DNA of 61,131 nt from an uncultured Anaerolineaceae bacterium (lineage in GTDB: Bacteria > Chloroflexota > Anaerolineae > Anaerolineales > Anaerolineaceae). Shown here piece after piece: positions 1 to 8,730 of this stretch (positions are counted from its first letter, which is position 1; each line of letters starts with the position of its first letter). Location of the stretch: contig CALIHP010000063.1 in the NCBI GenBank assembly GCA_938020565.1, positions 1 to 61,131 on the forward strand, written 5' to 3'. The notes beneath the pieces are model-generated. The model ran no database searches and was not told the origin of the DNA. It worked only from the letters and a program-made list of their open reading frames with translations. The position numbers were made by a program, and so were the translations under genes.

Positions 1-429
1 TCAAACAGAGCTTCTACAAGCTGTCTCAGATGCTCGGCCTTCATAGCCGCGACATGGATATACGCATCTTTTTCCTTTCCTTCAACCAGATGGTTTTCAA
101 TCGCTTCCAAATATCCCACAAGTGAGGAAAGAGGTGTTTTGACATCATGGGAAAGACCGGTCATCAGCCGCTTATACGCCTGTTCTGTCTGTTTCTGCTG
201 GATCAGGCGGGATTGATTATCCATGGCAATTTTGTTGATAGCAGATCTGGCGGGTCATATTGCCGCTTCGTGTCAGAACGCGCCGGTTCAGATTTCCGCT
301 CTGCAGGTCATCCAGTACATTTTTTATCTGCGTGATCTGATTCTGCACACGCAAAAGTTTGGCCAGAAGATAGAAAATCATAAGCAATGCTATTGTAAGA
401 AATAAGATCAAAAGCATGGACAGTTTCAT
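1..429 (-). pseudogene. Sensor histidine kinase, N-terminal part, frameshifted and cut by window edge
   Basis: This is the start of a membrane histidine kinase that would phosphorylate the adjacent response regulator. The ATG at 429 follows that gene's stop by one base, and an AAGGAGG ribosome site lies inside the end of the regulator gene. It opens with one membrane helix (about residues 3-26) and a linker, then reaches a stop at 217. Shifting frame near 235 restores a sensible protein: IAMDNQSRLIQQKQTEQ, then the H-box LSHDVKTPLSSL with the phospho-acceptor His, running off base 1. The break therefore lies between the linker and the H-box. The order and size match VanS-type kinases, but the ATPase domain is outside the window. 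The frameshift probably inactivates it; a sequencing error is possible, though neighbouring genes are broken too. Confidence 0.75.
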
Positions 430-430
430 C

Positions 431-1126
431 TCATGCCTCCTTATTAAAACGATACCCTACACCCCGGACTGTTAAAATGTAGTAGGGATGCTCCGGATCT
501 GGTTCGATTTTTTTCCGCAGCTTACTGATAAACGACATCAGGTTACTGTCGTCAAAAATATATTCTTCCTCCCAAACCTGCGTATATATCTGCTTCTTTG
601 TATAGACACGGCCCTTGTGTCCAGCGAGGAGGGTAAGAAGATCAAATTCCTTTCCGGTCAGTTCGATAAGAACGTTGTTAATATAAACAGATCGGTTTCG
701 CTTATCGATCACCATATTTTTTAGAATAATATTATCCATCTCCTCCGTAATGGGATTTAATGTCGTATAGCGGCGAATCAGGGAATGAATGCGGGCGATC
801 AGTTCCTTAATGCTGAATGGTTTTGTCAAATAGTCATCGGCACCTGATTGCAACCCGGAAACTTTGTCTTCCTCTCCAGCCTTTGCTGTCAACATCAGTA
901 CAGGAACATTGCTTTTCTGTCGGAGTTTTCTCAGAACCTGAAACCCGTTCATTTCGGGCATCATGACATCCAGGATCACTAGAACAATGTCATTGGATTC
1001 CCGAAAAAGTTGCAGACCGTCTGTACCTGTGTAGGCAACAGCTGCCGAAAAGTGCTCCTTTTCGATGCATTTTTTCATAAGCATACAAAGTTCCTTATCA
1101 TCATCAATAATTAAAATTTTGTTCAT
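431..1126 (-). CDS. OmpR/PhoB-family response regulator (VanR-like)
   Basis: This is a 231-residue two-component response regulator. The receiver domain (about 1-120) has the acidic pocket at Asp8-Asp10, the phospho-acceptor Asp53 in ILDVMMPEMNG, Thr80 and Lys102 in the TKPF motif. A winged-helix DNA-binding domain follows (about 130-231), ending with VRGVGYRF, the usual OmpR-type C-terminus. The start MNKILIIDDD at 1126 is preferred over an upstream ATG at 1195. It overlaps the stop of the preceding small DNA-binding gene as ATGA, and the longer version adds an unrelated basic tail. It is translationally coupled to the broken kinase downstream, so it may now act without its cognate partner. 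Pairs of this type often sit on Firmicutes conjugative elements; what it senses here is unknown. Confidence 0.9.
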   Translation of the reverse strand: MNKILIIDDDKELCMLMKKCIEKEHFSAAVAYTGTDGLQLFRESNDIVLVILDVMMPEMNGFQVLRKLRQKSNVPVLMLTAKAGEEDKVSGLQSGADDYLTKPFSIKELIARIHSLIRRYTTLNPITEEMDNIILKNMVIDKRNRSVYINNVLIELTGKEFDLLTLLAGHKGRVYTKKQIYTQVWEEEYIFDDSNLMSFISKLRKKIEPDPEHPYYILTVRGVGYRFNKEA

Positions 1127-1308
1127 TTTTTTAATTCCTTTCCCTGTTTTGTCCGTCCGTCGATCGGCTTTTTCGCATCTTTTGGGATCAGCCACATTCT
1201 ACTGATCCGCTGCACGCCCGGTATCCGGTTTTCTTCACAAAGTTTCTGTACCCGTCTTTCAGAAATACCCCATTTTTCTGCTGCCTCGGGAGCCGACATA
1301 TAATCCAT
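1123..1308 (-). CDS. Small excisionase-like helix-turn-helix protein
   Basis: This 61-residue protein starts MDYMSAPEAAEKWGISERR, a MerR/excisionase-type helix-turn-helix in which a wing would follow at QRISRMWLIPKDA. Such proteins bind DNA and on mobile elements serve as excision factors or small repressors. The start at 1308 has an AGGGTG ribosome site 6-7 bases upstream; the reading frame extends 25 codons further up but without such a site. The stop overlaps the response-regulator start (ATGA), so the two genes are probably co-transcribed and translationally coupled. Its exact role is inferred from family and context only. Confidence 0.75.
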   Translation of the reverse strand: MDYMSAPEAAEKWGISERRVQKLCEENRIPGVQRISRMWLIPKDAKKPIDGRTKQGKELKK

Positions 1309-1475
1309 GATTTTCACCCTCTTAAATGTATGCTGGATTTTTGCTGTTTGATAAATTATATACGGCTGACCGAATAATATCAACCTTATGATGCTTTATT
1401 CTTATCAGCTATATGAAATGACTAATCATATCAAAGAGGAAAGATGAACAGTAAAATGCAAGCAGGTGATTTATT

Positions 1476-1829
1476 ATGGCAAAAAGACCAGTGAAAAAGT
1501 ATAATTTTAAGGCGTTCGGCCATGCGATCAAGGAGGCAAGAGTGGCAAAGGGATTATCAAGAAACCAGCTTGCTGATAGAATGCACATTGCCCCTCGCTA
1601 TATTGCTTCTATCGAGAACAGCGGACAGCATCCAAGCCTGCAAATTTTCTATGAGCTTGTCACGCTTTTAGACATATCCGTGGATCAATTTTTCTTTCCT
1701 GAAAAAGAAGTGGAGAAAAAATCCCAGCGCAGGCAACTTGACAGCCTGTTGGATAGTATAAGCGATAATGGCGTAAGAATCGTGACCGCTACGGCAAAAG
1801 AGATCAAGGCCATTGAAGAAACGACGTAA
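1476..1829 (+). CDS. XRE-family (Cro/CI-like) transcriptional regulator
   Basis: This is a 117-residue protein with an HTH_3/XRE domain at about residues 12-70. The recognisable core is the run from AIKEARVAKGLSRNQLADRM to IAPRYIASIENSG, with the PSLQIFYELVTLLDISVDQFF closing helix. A basic C-terminal tail follows. It is transcribed away from the divergent excisionase/response-regulator genes, and a strong intrinsic terminator follows the stop. XRE proteins of this size commonly repress the transfer genes of integrative elements. The position just upstream of a candidate oriT and mobilisation genes fits that, but the target is not visible. Confidence 0.88.
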   Translation: MAKRPVKKYNFKAFGHAIKEARVAKGLSRNQLADRMHIAPRYIASIENSGQHPSLQIFYELVTLLDISVDQFFFPEKEVEKKSQRRQLDSLLDSISDNGVRIVTATAKEIKAIEETT

Positions 1830-1858
1830 ATCAATACAGCTGAACAGGGATCTTTTGA

Positions 1859-1897
1859 GGCGATGCATTTTTTTTGAAAATTGCATCGTCTTTTTTT
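1859..1897 (+). terminator. Intrinsic terminator after XRE regulator
   Basis: A GGCGATGCA arm (1859-1867) pairs with TGCATCGTC (1882-1890), with one G-T pair, and is followed by seven T residues. It lies 30 bases after the XRE gene stop and insulates it from the mobilisation genes. Confidence 0.85.
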
Positions 1898-1957
1898 GGC
1901 AAAAATAGATTTCTGCCGTATTAAGGAGTAGAGACTAAAACTTTCATAGCAAGCATA

Positions 1958-2020
1958 GGAAGCGGGTACCCACTTCCGTCTTTTGCCCCCGGCAAAAAGG
2001 CTTGTTGGGAAGTGTCCCAA
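1958..2020. other. Candidate origin of transfer (oriT) with three inverted repeats
   Basis: Three adjacent inverted repeats sit directly upstream of the mobC-like and relaxase genes, where oriT usually lies. They are an imperfect 20-bp palindrome (GGAAG...CTTCC, 1958-1977), TTTTGCC/GGCAAAA (1981-1987 and 1991-1997) and TTGGGA/TCCCAA (2005-2010 and 2015-2020). The nick site cannot be placed from sequence alone. Position and structure support the call; no known oriT was recognised by identity. Confidence 0.5.
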
Positions 2021-2049
2021 ACCCTCGGAAACGAAAGGAGCGACAGCGC

Positions 2050-2379
2050 ATGAACGGCAGAAAAAGAACAGTGCAGATCAAGTTTCGCGTGACGGAGGAA
2101 GAACGCGCCATGATCGAGAAAAAGATGAAGCTGATCCCCACCCGGAACATGTCGGCGTATCTGCGGAAAATGGCAATCGACGGCTATGTGATTCAGGTGG
2201 ATCACAGCGACATCAAAGCCATGACCGCCGAGATACAGAAAATCGGGGTCAATATCAATCAGATCGCCCGCCGCGCTAATGCCATGGGCAACGTGTATCA
2301 GGAGGATATAGAGGAGATCAAGGGGGTGTTAAACGAGATATGGCGGTTACAAAGATTAAGCCTATTAAAAGCACACTGA
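2050..2379 (+). CDS. mobC: Plasmid mobilisation relaxosome protein (MobC-like)
   Basis: This 109-residue protein has an N-terminal ribbon-helix-helix type segment (VQIKFRVTEEERAMIEKKM) and the closing motif KIGVNINQIARRAN typical of MobC accessory proteins. Such proteins bind oriT and help the relaxase open the duplex. The start MNGRKRT at 2050 has a GAAAGGAG ribosome site; an in-frame ATG at 2002 lies within the inverted repeats of the candidate oriT and is less likely. The 3' end overlaps the relaxase gene by 40 bases in another frame, so the two are translationally linked. This gene is visibly richer in G and C than the relaxase that follows it. Confidence 0.85.
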   Translation: MNGRKRTVQIKFRVTEEERAMIEKKMKLIPTRNMSAYLRKMAIDGYVIQVDHSDIKAMTAEIQKIGVNINQIARRANAMGNVYQEDIEEIKGVLNEIWRLQRLSLLKAH

Positions 2380-3641
2380 AAAAAGCCCTTGAATATATCC
2401 AAAATCCTGATAAAACCGATGATAAAATGCTTGTATCTTCTTTCGGCTGCAGCTATGAAACCGCAGATATTGAATTTGCCTTTACTCTTTCACAGGCACT
2501 TGATAAAGGAAATAACTTAGCCCATCACCTGATACAATCCTTTGAATCGGGAGAGGTCAGTTTTGAAAAAGCCCATGAGATTGGAAAGCAGCTTGCGGAT
2601 GCCGTAACAAAAGGACAGTATGAATATGTCCTAACCACCCACATTGATAAAGGACACGTTCATAATCACATCATTTTTTGTGCCGTTAATTTCGTGGACT
2701 ATCATAAATATAATTCCAATAAAAGAAGCTATTATGGAATAAGAACTATCAACGATCGCTTATGCTATGAAAACGGCTTATCGGTTATCACTCCGGAAAA
2801 AGGACGGAAAGGAAAAAGCTATATTGAATATCAGACAGCAAAGACAGGTACAAGCTGGAAAGGAAAACTGAAAGAGGCAGTTGATCTTCTGATTCCTCAG
2901 GTAGCGGATTTTGAAAAGCTTTTAGAGAAGCTGCAAGCTTCCGGTTATGAAATCAAACGTGGCAAATATGTTTCCTGCAGAGCTCCCAGACAAGAACGAT
3001 TTACAGGGCTGAAAACGCCCGGTATTGATTATACGGAAGAAGCAATCCGAAAACGCATTGCAGGAATAAGAAGCCGTAATGTTAAGATGCCGAAGCAGGA
3101 ACAAGGAATATCTCTACTGATTGATATTGAAAATAATATCAAGGCGCAGCAGTCGGTAGGCTATGAACGTTGGGCGAAGATCCATAATCTGAAACAGGCT
3201 GCAAAGACAATGAATTTCCTTACGGAAAATAACATCTTGCAGTATGAAGATCTGATAAAGAAAATAGATGAAATTGTCTTTAACAGTGAGCAGACGGCAG
3301 ACAGCTTAAAGCAGGCGGAAAAGAAACTTTCCGATATGGCTGTTCTTATAAAAAATATCTCAACCTATCAAAAGACAAGGGATATTCATAGAGGATATAT
3401 CAAAGCAAAGGATAAGGAAATGTACAGGCATAAGCACGAAAGCAGCCTGATACTTTATGAAGCGGCTGCAAAGGTGCTAAAGGAATCAGGCATTACAAAG
3501 CGGCCATATCTGGCAGCTCTAAAAACGGAGTATGCCGAGCTGCAAGCACAGAAAGAAGCACTGTACGCGGACTACGGGAAACTGAAAAAGCAGATCAGGG
3601 AATACGAGGTTATCAAGAGGAATATCGACAGTCTGCTTTAA
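2340..3641 (+). CDS. Relaxase / mobilisation nuclease
   Basis: This 433-residue relaxase would nick one strand at oriT and pilot it into the recipient. The N-terminal domain starts MAVTKIKPIKSTLKKALEYI and contains the metal-binding three-histidine motif HIDKGHVHNHIIF (about residues 101-113). A candidate nucleophile Tyr lies in the N-terminal 40 residues (EYIQNP). The region beyond residue 170 is basic and helical and probably contacts DNA or the transfer machinery. The family resembles the Relaxase/MobP group of mobilisable elements in Firmicutes and Bacteroidetes. The frame is intact, unlike many genes downstream. No coupling protein or type IV secretion gene is visible, so the element would depend on a helper. 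Confidence 0.9.
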   Translation: MAVTKIKPIKSTLKKALEYIQNPDKTDDKMLVSSFGCSYETADIEFAFTLSQALDKGNNLAHHLIQSFESGEVSFEKAHEIGKQLADAVTKGQYEYVLTTHIDKGHVHNHIIFCAVNFVDYHKYNSNKRSYYGIRTINDRLCYENGLSVITPEKGRKGKSYIEYQTAKTGTSWKGKLKEAVDLLIPQVADFEKLLEKLQASGYEIKRGKYVSCRAPRQERFTGLKTPGIDYTEEAIRKRIAGIRSRNVKMPKQEQGISLLIDIENNIKAQQSVGYERWAKIHNLKQAAKTMNFLTENNILQYEDLIKKIDEIVFNSEQTADSLKQAEKKLSDMAVLIKNISTYQKTRDIHRGYIKAKDKEMYRHKHESSLILYEAAAKVLKESGITKRPYLAALKTEYAELQAQKEALYADYGKLKKQIREYEVIKRNIDSLL

Positions 3642-3782
3642 AAAGAAAGTCTGAACAAGGAGCATTTAACGGCTAGCTAATAATGTTCTTATAGATGCAC
3701 CCTGTCTTTTGTGGTATGCTGTGGCTAACTAAAGGAGTGGTATGGATTAGATATATTCCGCATGATAAAAGGAGTTGGGACT

Positions 3783-4117
3783 ATGACGCGGGCAGAAATC
3801 TTAAAGGAATTTTTCAAGAAAACGGTTTTGACTGTGGTTATTGCCTATCTTTTGTTTACTTGGGTAAGATCCTGTTCTTAAAAGACAGGCAGATAGAATA
3901 CTTCTATGTAGCCATTTTCTGCGGCATTCCATTCGGTATACAGAGAATGTTTCTATGGCTTATTCCGTCCGGACGCAGTAGCATTTCCTTTACCATTGGA
4001 ATTATCGCCGTAAACTTCATTGTAGACGGAATGATCGGAATTGTTGTTCTTGCGTGGAAACTGCTTGTAGCCGCATGGTATGTCCCGCTGACAATCTACC
4101 GTCTGCTGACAGTGTGA
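3783..4117 (+). pseudogene. Small membrane protein (DUF6050-like), frameshifted
   Basis: The gene starts at the ATG at 3783 behind a clear AAAAGGAGTT ribosome site and reads MTRAEILKEFFKKTVLTV into a first membrane helix, ending at a stop right after FTWVRSCS. Moving frame at that point gives KDRQIEYFYVAIFCGIPFG and two further membrane helices, ending YVPLTIYRLLTV at 4117. The shift of two bases near 3876 splits one gene into two frames. A longer open frame from 3695 exists only because of this break, and its first part is not a real N-terminus. The family looks like a small three-helix protein carried on conjugative elements; function is unknown. Confidence 0.65.
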
Positions 4118-4171
4118 AAAGGCGGATCGGACTTTCAATACGACTAATGCGAATTTGCGAAGGGGCATAAA

Positions 4172-4870
4172 ATGAATCAATACTTGAGGGAAACCCAAAT
4201 GCTGGATTTTTCAAATCCGAGCATTCAAAAACTAATAGAGGCGAAGCGTTGGAAGAAACAAAATAAATTTGACTGCCTTAAATCCATTTATAACTTTGTA
4301 AGAGACGATGTTGAATTCGGATACAATGTTGATGACAATATTCCGGCATCCAAAGTTCTTAAAGACGGATATGGTCAATGCAATACAAAAGGAACTCTGT
4401 TTATGGCATTGCTTCGTGCCTGCGAAATCCCTTGCCGTGTGCATGGATTTACGATAGATAAACAACTGCAAAAGGGTGCAATGAGCGGTTTTGTTTACAA
4501 AAACGCCCCCCAGAACATACTCCACAGCTGGGTTGAAGTATATTTTGAAGATAAATGGTATGAACTGGAGGCTTTTATATTGGATCAAAAATATTTATCT
4601 AGTTTACAGAAAAAATTTGCAGGCTGCACCGGTTATTTTTGTGGTTATGGAGTAGCGGTAAAGGATTTTCGACATCCAACAATTAATTTTGACAGAAACA
4701 ACACATATATACAAAGCGAAGGAATTAAACAGGATTTTGGCGTATATGATTCTCCGGATGAACTATTGAAAAATCATCATCAGGAGATATCCGTAATCAA
4801 AACTTTTGCGTACAGATATTTGGGACGACATTTAATGAATTGTAAAGTAAAGAAAATAAGAGATTCCTAA
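4172..4870 (+). CDS. Transglutaminase-like cysteine protease-fold protein
   Basis: This 232-residue protein has the transglutaminase-like core. The catalytic Cys lies in DGYGQCNTKGTLFMALLR, the His in LHSWVEVYFEDKWYELE, and the acidic third residue would be in YELEAF, where Glu replaces the usual Asp. There is no signal peptide or membrane helix, so it acts in the cytoplasm. The C-terminal 80 residues are not recognisable. It sits among cargo genes of the mobile element and has an intact frame. The substrate is unknown; related stand-alone proteins include proteases and peptide N-glycanase-fold enzymes. Confidence 0.75.
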   Translation: MNQYLRETQMLDFSNPSIQKLIEAKRWKKQNKFDCLKSIYNFVRDDVEFGYNVDDNIPASKVLKDGYGQCNTKGTLFMALLRACEIPCRVHGFTIDKQLQKGAMSGFVYKNAPQNILHSWVEVYFEDKWYELEAFILDQKYLSSLQKKFAGCTGYFCGYGVAVKDFRHPTINFDRNNTYIQSEGIKQDFGVYDSPDELLKNHHQEISVIKTFAYRYLGRHLMNCKVKKIRDS

Positions 4871-4896
4871 AGCCTGAATTTATAAGAAGCAAGCTA

Positions 4897-5373
4897 ATGA
4901 TCGTATTTCAACTGATATTGTACTGCCTTCTTTTCACTGTAATGGTAAAGATAGGCGTCGGGAATGGTGCCCTGAATGTATTGTATTTCTATCCGAGGGC
5001 TTATCAGGAAAAAGTATATGAGATGGGGTTGGCTGACAGAGAGGTCATTAAAAGGAGGCGAAAAGTATTCATGACTGCATTTCTCATCGTGATGACAGCT
5101 GCACTTTTTTTAATCGTTGGGCTATGGAATAAGGCAGACAATTTTCTTTCGGCGTATTTACAGGCGCTTTTGTTTCTTGAGGTCATGAATTGGTATTACG
5201 GAATCGTAATTGATAAGGTATTGGTAGGAAAAAGTAAATTCTGGAAGATTCCGAATGTAAATATGCCTTATGTTCAAACTTGGAAACAGATGTTAAAAAA
5301 ACGCGGGATACTGACTCAGATCTGAATCGTCGGTGCGGCGATTATTGCTGGTCTGGTTGTTTTGATTTTTTGA
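4897..5373 (+). pseudogene. Small multi-helix membrane protein with premature stop
   Basis: The reading frame from 4897 encodes a membrane protein with helices near residues 3-22, 58-76 and 86-104, ending at TGA 5323-5325 after RGILTQI. The same frame continues past that stop with IVGAAIIAGLVVLIF and stops at 5373. That run is an obvious final transmembrane helix, so the TGA is most simply a nonsense mutation of a sense codon such as TGG. Without readthrough the product loses its last helix. It follows the transglutaminase-like gene in the same direction. The function is not recognised. Confidence 0.6.
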
Positions 5374-5458
5374 ATGTCAAAATAAGTTACAATTTGTAAA
5401 ACTCGATAAACATGAATCTGTCGAGGCGACTACCCGCTTTGGAAAAGAGGAATGATCA

Positions 5459-5920
5459 ATGAAAATGACTATTAAAAAGACTGTCGCTTTTCCGGTTAAG
5501 AAAAGCAAAGTTTTTGAACTGCTGCAAAGATTCAATACGCTTGCATATATTGCCAAGCCTTATGCTACATTCGAAAGCGTCGATGGACAAACCGAACTGG
5601 TTTGGGAAGTTGGCAGAAGTTTCTCTTTCGATTTTAAGATGTTTGGCTTTATCCCCCTCGGTGTTCATGTTATCAATGTTAAGGAATTCAACCCGGACAA
5701 CATCTATACAAATGAGGGCAATCCTTTTTGCCCCGTATGGAATCATCGAATTATTCTCAAAGAAACTGCTGACGGCAAAACGGAATACACCGACGAGGTG
5801 GAAATCGGGGCAGGATGGAAAACGCCGTTTGTATATTTGTGGGCAAAAGCATTTTACTCGCACAGACAAAAGAAGTGGATAAAGCTGCTTAATAAGTCAT
5901 ATAAAGAGAACGTGCATTAA
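5459..5920 (+). CDS. SRPBCC (START/Bet v1-like) family protein
   Basis: This 153-residue protein looks like an SRPBCC ligand-binding fold. A first strand TIKKTVAFPVKKSKVFELL leads into a helix, followed by alternating strands including TELVWEVGRSFSFDFKMFG and GKTEYTDEVEIGAGWKTP, and a long C-terminal helix ending KKWIKLLNKSYKEN. Such proteins bind hydrophobic small molecules or act as polyketide-cyclase-like domains. The start at 5459 has an AAGAGGAAT ribosome site. The frame is intact and it appears to be a stand-alone cargo gene. The ligand is unknown. Confidence 0.65.
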   Translation: MKMTIKKTVAFPVKKSKVFELLQRFNTLAYIAKPYATFESVDGQTELVWEVGRSFSFDFKMFGFIPLGVHVINVKEFNPDNIYTNEGNPFCPVWNHRIILKETADGKTEYTDEVEIGAGWKTPFVYLWAKAFYSHRQKKWIKLLNKSYKENVH

Positions 5921-6033
5921 TAAATCCCGGTTTATTTATATAATTATACCTGAACTTGGATTATACTTATAAAAATAGACACATATATGTACAATCTATT
6001 ACAATAAATTACACACAAAGAAGGAGTATTATC

Positions 6034-6373
6034 ATGACTACAAATAATTACAACAAGTATGATGACGATTTTAAAAAATCTCTCGTCTCTCTCCACCAAA
6101 ACGGAAAAACCCAAACTCAACTCTGTAAAGAATATGGTGTTTAACAGTCTGCACTTGGTAAATGGGTAAAACAATACTCCACCGTTGAAATTGATGGTGG
6201 CGAAGGTCTTACGGTAAAGCAGGTAAAGGAGCTTCAAAAACGCAATGCTCAGTTTGAGGATTAAAACCTCATATAAAAAAAATTGCCATATTCGCGCCAC
6301 ACTCAAACAAATATTGAAGGGCTGTACATAAGCTTCGTTTTCTGCACAGCATTAAAGCACTTTGCCGTGTTTT
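6034..6373 (+). mobile_element. IS3-family insertion sequence remnant (orfA pseudogene)
   Basis: An AAGGAG site precedes MTTNNYNKYDDDFKKSLV and QNGKTQTQLCKEYGV, the helix-turn-helix start of an IS3-type transposase OrfA. The frame then hits TAA at 6142 where homologues usually have Ser before QSALGKWVKQYS. It continues with LTVKQVKELQKRNAQ, more stops near 6262 and 6274, and the OrfA tail (IFAPHSNKY, then AVHKLRF and IKALCRVF in shifted form) to about 6373. OrfB, which carries the catalytic DDE residues, is absent. It is a dead fragment of an insertion sequence; the terminal repeats could not be placed. Confidence 0.75.
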
Positions 6374-6684
6374 TCATTAGAGAGTAAAGAAGAATTTGAA
6401 GCATTGGTAAAAAGCAGTCTTGTCAGAGAGCAGACAGACGAGGAAAGAAATCGAAGAAGCAAAGAAAGAAAAATCACGAGCTTACCATAGAGAATATTCC
6501 AAAGAATACCGATTTTGTATCCGCCATTTCTGTTCTTTTCCAATCTGTTTCTATGAAAGACTTGAAGTAAGTAGAAAATCTGACAGTGGAAAAAATGCCT
6601 TAAAAGTTGTATAATATTATCGGACATTCAGAGAGAAACATTTGTACTTAATGCAAGATTGTTTATATAATAGGAGATCATGGA
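6374..6684 (+). other. Degenerate coding remnant, no intact gene
   Basis: This stretch follows the IS remnant abruptly. An open run LESKEEFEALVKSSLVREQ and then, one frame away, ELTIENIPKNTDFVSAISV can be read before several stops. It looks like the tail of a broken gene whose family I do not recognise. No promoter or hairpin stands out. Confidence 0.35.
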
Positions 6685-7391
6685 ATGCCTAAAATAAAAC
6701 TAAATGAAAAGCAGAAAAAACTTGATATAGACCTTTGGATTATTACGATTGTTTCATTCGTAAGTTTAGGGATATTTATTGTATTTCAAAAAGAAATTTA
6801 TGAAACCATAAAAAACGAAGAATTGCCTATTTTATTTCGTGTTTTGTTAGTTGCACTATTTCAGTATGGACTTGCAGGATTTGGAATTACAATTGTTTGC
6901 ATTTTAAGGAAAGAGCATTTTTTTCCTATGGGCTAAAGACTAAGGGAGTATTTTTGTCTACCCTGTTTTGTGTTCTGTGCTTTGTTCCAAATATAGTATT
7001 TTCTTTTACTTTGGGGCAGAGCAACAGCTATTTACCGTTTCAGAGCGTTTTGACGACAAAAGAAGTTCTCGCAAGCGGTTTCCCTATAAATGTAATAGGT
7101 ATGCTCATTACAGCAACTGCATGGGGTTTCTTTGAGGGCTTTAATTATGTGGTAATAAGCGAAAAGATAAACAGACGCTATCCCACAAATTACAAATGGA
7201 TCAATTGGGGTGCGATTTTTTGTGCTATTATGTGCATTCTAATTCATGGAGCTATCGGAGTCACATTTGAAGGAATAATTGAGATGCTCACCATCTTGAT
7301 TATTATATACGGAATGCTTATGGTAAAAGAATTTACAGGTAATGCATGGGGGTGTGTATTCGTTTTTGTATTTTTATGGAATGCTTTTTAA
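6685..7391 (+). pseudogene. Multi-helix membrane protein, frameshifted at a T run
   Basis: The first part (from 6685) reads MPKIKLNEKQKKLDIDLW with two membrane helices and stops at 6936 after KEHFFPMG. The overlapping frame continues FFSYGLKTKGVFLSTLF through four more hydrophobic segments to 7391. The two join at the homopolymer T run near 6918-6924, where gain or loss of one T explains the break. The arrangement of helices and the WGFFEGFNYVVISEKINRR segment loosely recall CPBP-type intramembrane proteins, but the usual paired Glu motif is not clear. It lies in the decayed part of the mobile element. Function unknown. Confidence 0.6.
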
Positions 7392-7449
7392 AAAAACGGG
7401 AAACGAGCATAAGCATTAAAATTCATATCTATTCGTAGTGAACAATTAA

Positions 7450-8284
7450 ATAAGAAGCTATAATGAAAACGGGGAAAAGGTCAAGCTCGAAAATGGTAAT
7501 TTCAAAACAAGAAAAATCAATGCAGTGGACTGGAACGAACAAGACAAAGCAGAACAATGGCGACAAGCGAGGGCAGACATCACAAACAAATATCTTGAAG
7601 AAAACAGCATACAGGGAAAAGTAGATCACCGTTCCTATCAAATGCAATGTATAGAACAAATGCCGACCATTCACTTAGGCGTATCGGCAAGTCAAATGGA
7701 GAAGAAAGGTATATCTACCGACAGAAGAAATATCGACCGAGAAATCAAACATCAAAATATGATTTTAAGAGAAATAACAAGACGAATAAAAGTCTTACTA
7801 AATTGGATAAGGGGAATAGGAAATGAGGGAAAGGCAGAAAACGAAAATATAAAACCCACCCTTCCGGCCAAAGAAAATCTACCATCAGTTTTTGAAAATC
7901 TTATCCGTGAAAATGCAGATAACCACAATGCAGACTTAGAAAAATATATTGCAAGCTATCAGCTTCTTGGAAGAGAAAAACATTACTTCTTTATCTGACC
8001 TTAAAGAAAGTATAGTTACTTTAAGAGATAAGAATTACAAGACCACAAGAGCCATAAAAGATACTGATCTGAGAGAACATTTAGGAGAGAGCAAGACCTT
8101 AAATATATCCAAATGGAAATTGGAAGTAACGGCATTAAAGAAAGAAAAAGACAACCTATATTCTCAAATCGTAGACATACGAAAAGAAGTGGAACAAGCT
8201 GAAAATGCTAGAAGCTGCATAGAGAAATTATTGCAAGAAAACAGAGGACTAACACAGGTCAAGAAGCAAGTGTTAGCGCTATAA
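7450..8284 (+). pseudogene. MobA/MobL-family relaxase remnant (C-terminal half, frameshifted)
   Basis: The frame from 7450 reads SYNENGEKVKLENGNF, then AVDWNEQDKAEQWRQARAD and VDHRSYQMQCIEQMPTIHLG. This matches the conserved middle of MobA/MobL (MobQ-type) relaxases, including the DxRS and E-P-T-H type motif. It stops at 7998, but a second frame beginning just before (QAISFLEEKNITSLSDL) carries the coiled-coil C-terminal region to 8284. The N-terminal catalytic part is missing and there is a frameshift near 7950. It is therefore a dead remnant of a second mobilisation system, distinct from the intact relaxase at 2340-3641. Confidence 0.7.
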
Positions 8285-8355
8285 AACTTAATAATAATAT
8301 ATTACAATATTAAAAGTATTAAGTGAAACAAATTAGAATTTGTGGGAGTAATAAA

Positions 8356-8730
8356 ATGAAGCGAGAACTTGGGATAGCACGATGCGGACTGGCATGTTGT
8401 CTATGTACTGAAAATGAGCACTGTAGCGGGTGCAATTCTGGAGATTGTCCAGATAAAGAATGGTGTGAAAACAGAAAATGCTCTATTGAAAAGAACTATG
8501 TACATTGCTATGAATGCGAATTAGAATGCAGAAAAGGCTTGTTGTCAAAAATCAAACCATACGGATTTACATTGTTTGTCAAAAGATACGGAGAGACTTT
8601 ACTTCTTGATTGTCTTGAAAGAAATGAAAAGAAAGGCATTGTCTATCATCGTGAGAAAATTAATGGCGATTATGATGACTTTGATGATGTTGAGAAACTT
8701 ATTAACTTTATCAGGGCAGGAGAAAAATAA
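8356..8730 (+). CDS. DUF3795-type cysteine-rich protein
   Basis: This 124-residue protein is rich in cysteines in its first half, with the pattern CGLACCLCTENEHCSGC, then CPDKEWCENRKC and CYECELECRKG. That fits the DUF3795 group of putative zinc-binding proteins. The C-terminal half (YGFTLFVKRYGETLLLDCLERN) is a helical tail. The start MKRELGIARC at 8356 has a GGGAG site eight bases upstream; an earlier in-frame ATG has none. The frame is intact. It is the last gene before the base composition changes to that of the host chromosome. The biochemical role of the family is unknown. Confidence 0.7.
   Translation: MKRELGIARCGLACCLCTENEHCSGCNSGDCPDKEWCENRKCSIEKNYVHCYECELECRKGLLSKIKPYGFTLFVKRYGETLLLDCLERNEKKGIVYHREKINGDYDDFDDVEKLINFIRAGEK

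Noticed and set aside
3695..3782. Upstream start for the DUF6050-like membrane gene
   Set aside because: The extra residues come from a different frame created by the frameshift; the good ribosome site and family-like N-terminus are at 3783.
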